Below are positions 61,178 to 64,000 of a DNA stretch of 64,000 bases, in pieces (within the stretch, counting starts at the first letter, position 1; each line of letters starts with the position of its first letter). The DNA is from Ditylenchus dipsaci. Taxonomy: Eukaryota > Nematoda > Chromadorea > Rhabditida > Anguinidae. The notes beneath the pieces are model-generated. The model did no database searches. It was given only the letters and a program-made list of their open reading frames with translations, and was not told the origin of the DNA. The stretch is from NCBI GenBank assembly GCA_004194705.1, contig SADC01001204.1, forward strand, positions 3,119,673 through 3,183,672, read 5' to 3'. The position numbers and the translations under genes are program-made.

Positions 61178-61930
61178 TTTCGTTTAAAAAATTGTAAATG
61201 AAACAGTTATTTCGGTGTTCACCTTAAAAGGAGAAATTGGTTTGTTATTCAAGTCTGTGTTTAACAATTGCAAAAAAATATATAAAAAATTCACTTTAGT
61301 TCAAAAAAACAGGTTCTACTTTTTGTTATGAAGTGATGATAATAGTGTGGCGTGACTAATTTATAGGTTCTTATTCTTTTTGCGTTTGTGACCCAAGCTA
61401 AAAAAGATAGAAAAAAGTGGTGATATTCAAGCTCAATAAAAATGATTTCAACTAAGGAAAAATTCACCAGGGGGTCAAGTTAAATTCCGTTCAAGCAATG
61501 CTAGAGACAACTAACGTAAATTTCAAACAATAAGACATTCAGGATAATTAGTGACAATAATCACAATAGCAACGACAATTTGCCCACTTGTATTTAAATT
61601 TAACACTATCAGTTAGCCCTGCGACTCTAGTTTTTAACAAGGTATCAATTATTGCAACATCTTTGCAAAATGTAGCACAAATTTTTTTTTAATATGGCTT
61701 TCTTCGGCGCTACTTGGATATACCCCCTCGCAAATAAACTTTTTTCAAAAGTGTTTCCAAACACCCTATATCGACCTAAAATGCCTCAGGAATTAAAAAA
61801 AGGCATTATTTTTGAGTTCTGGTCAATAAAAAATTGAGTTTTGGGACCACCCAAAATCATCCATTTTGACCATTTTTCAAAGGATTTAGGTCTGTATTTG
61901 GTGGAAATGAACCAAAAAGGTGCTAATTTT

Positions 61931-62389
61931 GGCTAGGGTAGATTGGCAAAAACGAAAATTGTCAAAAACGAAAATTACCAAAACGAAGATTGGCAAAACG
62001 AGATTGCCAAAACGAAACTTGCTAAAACGAAAATTGCCATGACAAATAAAAGCTTAGTGAAATACGAACATATACCACTCAGTTCCACATAACATGCCCT
62101 TCATTTATCCATTCGTTTGGTTTCGGCTAAAGGAAAATAACTAAAGTGACACTCCAATATAGTGACACTGCAGTATAGTGATACTCCAAGGCCGGTCCCA
62201 AGGGGTGTCGCTGATACCGAGGTTTGACTGTATACGCTTTTCACACATAACACTTTTTTATTTCGTTTGTTGCACTAAAAGCAAATGTCGTTTTGGAAAT
62301 TTTTGGTTGGCAATTTTCGTTTTGGCAATCTTCTTTTTGCGAAATCCTACGTTTGCTAATTTTTCGTTTTTGGCAATCTTTCCCTAGCC
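61931..62389. mobile_element. hAT-like foldback element with CCAAAACGAAAATTG units and exact 8-bp duplication
   Basis: GGCTAGGGTAGATTGGC at the left and TTTCCCTAGCC at the right, with the octamer CTAATTTT exactly duplicated (61923-61930, 62390-62397). Both ends are arrays of CAAAACGAAAATTGC units in inverted orientation. Confidence 0.85.
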
Positions 62390-62644
62390 CTAATTTTGAA
62401 CAAAAAAGGAAGATGTTGACATAGTTTTGTTGACTGGGGCCTACCGCATAAATAAACTCTGGTATGCATGCTTTTTCATGCATCCAGAGTCACTTTCGAG
62501 TGATTTGTGTCTAAGGTATGTGGGTGTGCTCAACCCCAAGCCCCCTGCGCCCCTTCGGGGGCGCAGGAAGCTTGAGAGTTAGAGATGCGCGCACTCACTT
62601 AACTTAGACATATTCCGAGCAAGACTCTTGATCAAAAATGCATA

Positions 62645-62788
62645 CAGTCAAGCCTCTTAAGGACACCCTCGATCTAAGGAAATCTGTTTTTGGGACTTTT
62701 GGTTTTTTACTTTTTAGTATAAATGAACCTCGATTTAAGGACAGCGTTTGGGCGGTCCCCTGGCTTTGTTATATTGGAGGTTTGACTG
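62645..62788. mobile_element. pogo-like MITE, cassette CTTAAGGACACC
   Basis: TA-flanked CAGTCAAGCCTCTTAAGGAC to GGTTTGACTG. A second cassette CCTCGATTTAAGGACAGC is inside, then GGCGGTCCCCTGGC. Confidence 0.8.
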
Positions 62789-62994
62789 TATAGAGACTGT
62801 TTTTGCCAAATCCTATGTTGAAAAACATGGTAGAAATTTCAAAAAAGCTTAAAACTCAGTTTTTTATTGACCACAATTCAAAAATAATCTATTTTCCGAA
62901 CTCCAGAGGCCATTTTAGGTCGATACAGGGTGTTTGGGAACACTTTTTAAAAAAGTTGATTTTGGGGGTGGGGGGTATATCCAAGTAGGGTCCT

Positions 62995-63500
62995 TTTTTC
63001 ATCTTTTTTACCCTTTTGTGCTACATTTTGCAAAGCTGTGGCAATAAATAGTACTTTGCTAGAAACTAGAGAGGCAGAGCTAGCTGATAGTGGTACATTT
63101 TTTTTTATTTGTAAATTCAAATTATGCTTTTAACATTGAAAAAAACTACACTACAGTATGTCGATGGCCAGAAAGCGGTTTGAACCACTCCTAAGGCGAT
63201 AGATAGAAAACGAAAAAAAAACTGGTATTCAGGAATCTATAAACAAAAGTATTGGCTAAAATTTGAACTTTTTGCCTAGAGGAGCAAGGTAGACCACCAA
63301 AAAGGGTACGTGGATTTTTTTAGTCTTTCGAACAGATAGTCAAAAAAAAGAATTATATTCTGATTTCCCAAAAAATGTTTTTGCGTTTTCAAAAAATTCA
63401 TATTTATCCATTAATTACATATTCGTCGATAATATAATAAATTTCCCACTTTCAATGTAAATGTTGAAATTAACACACAAATGTCATTGCAATTATATTT
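62995..63500. other. Intergenic, nothing recognised
   Basis: AT-rich sequence without palindromes or supported frames. Confidence 0.5.
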
Positions 63501-63635
63501 TCCTGCAAGCAGATGAGTGTTTCAATGACTAATGCCCAAGACCAATTGTATTTTAAAACAAAAGCAGTCTTTATTACAACCAGACTTGCTTTTGGTCTTA
63601 ACTACTAATTCCGTTACTGCAATGGTCAAACCGAT

Positions 63636-64000
63636 AATTCTGGCTCTTTTTCCTGGCCATTCGCCACTTTGCACAGCTCAGGATCTTCGGCACAAAGTTG
63701 AAGGTTTACAATCTTTTTTTGCCTAATAAGCACATAGAGACAGCTACTTTAGTGACGGAAAACCCAGTGAAAAGTATCGCAGATCAGATCAACGTCGAAT
63801 CCATCTACCATGCCTTGGCTGTGCCTCAGTGCATTCGCAATATGCACCAATGGATTGTTGCAGAGCTAAAAATTTTGCTCCGGTTTGAGGATGTCTACGA
63901 CACTCTCCAATACCTCTTGCTGCGTAGTTTTATCCACACAATTTTTCAGTCTATTTACTATAGACTTATTAAGGGAGTACGAGTCAGCTACAGATTGCAT
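63636..64000 (+). CDS. Unrecognised coding-like stretch running off the right edge
   Basis: A plus-strand frame stays open to the last base. It reads LAIRHFAQLRIFGTKLKVYN, then TATLVTENPVKSIADQINVE, CIRNMHQWIVAELKILLRFE and SFIHTIFQSIYYRLIKGVRV. Codon choice and alternating hydrophobic/charged residues look real, and the helices are amphipathic rather than transmembrane. A stop lies just upstream, and a short ATG frame at 63511 after a GCAAGCAG acceptor-like site may be an earlier exon shifted by an indel. I do not recognise the family. Confidence 0.45.

Larger units (their letters stand above)
61702..62990. mobile_element. CTACTTGGATATA element carrying three nested elements
   Basis: Outer ends as in 1085-1727 (GCGCTACTTGGATATACCCC and GGGGTATATCCAAGTAGGG). 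Nested inside: a hAT-like foldback (61931-62389), which itself contains a pogo-like MITE ending at 62230, then the shared core (62455-62640) and a second pogo-like MITE (62645-62788, TA-flanked). Confidence 0.75.

Overview
The window is eukaryotic and almost certainly nematode DNA. Genes have many short exons with GT/AG introns (often 40-60 bp, others kilobases long and filled with transposons), TTTTCAG-type acceptors directly before several start codons (likely trans-splice sites), and AATAAA signals. The gene families fit a nematode: an SXP/RAL-2-like secreted protein, a CHK-like (DUF1679) kinase-fold protein, an SLC17-type transporter, a nicotinic-type receptor subunit and small Cys-rich secreted proteins. 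I cannot name the species; no rRNA or genuine tRNA gene is present.

Layout. 0-0.6 kb: 5' end of a secreted M14 carboxypeptidase (minus, runs off the left edge). 1-8.5 kb: transposons, including a 1.75-kb palindrome with an AT loop. 8.57-9.2 kb: ubiquitin-S30 fusion (plus). 9.3-14 kb: nested MITEs, a duplicated exon of the CHK-like gene, and a foldback element carrying a Myb/SANT-like exon. 14.1-16.4 kb: adenylate kinase (minus). 17.7-25.5 kb: CHK-like gene (plus) with a 4.2-kb transposon-filled intron. 26-28.4 kb: heat-inducible cytosolic HSP70 (minus) with a 62-bp tandem heat-shock-element array. 32.7-35.65 kb: SLC17-type transporter (plus). 36.3-39.6 kb: complete 16-exon nicotinic receptor subunit (minus). 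40.0-40.8 kb: SXP/RAL-2-like protein (minus). 43-45.6 kb: unrecognised Cys-containing multi-exon gene (minus). 50.7-54.5 kb: C2H2 zinc-finger protein (plus). 59.5-61.2 kb: secreted protein with three CxxxC helical-hairpin-like modules (minus). 63.5-64 kb: an unrecognised coding-like stretch running off the right edge.

Nearly every host gene, including HSP70, the ribosomal protein S30 and the receptor subunit, is broken by single-base indels. Most are contractions of 2-5-base homopolymers, while splice phases and protein motifs otherwise match perfectly. The best explanation is uncorrected long-read consensus error, so I describe these genes as intact loci with sequence errors and not as pseudogenes.

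More than half of the window is small DNA transposons. Three architectures recur: (1) hAT-like foldback elements with 8-bp target duplications whose ends are arrays of a short motif, different for each family; (2) pogo-like MITEs flanked by TA whose terminal repeats carry a variable cassette that is repeated again inside the same element; (3) palindromes whose two ends look like tRNA genes. These, together with a foldback element carrying a Myb/SANT-like exon, are the most unusual content.
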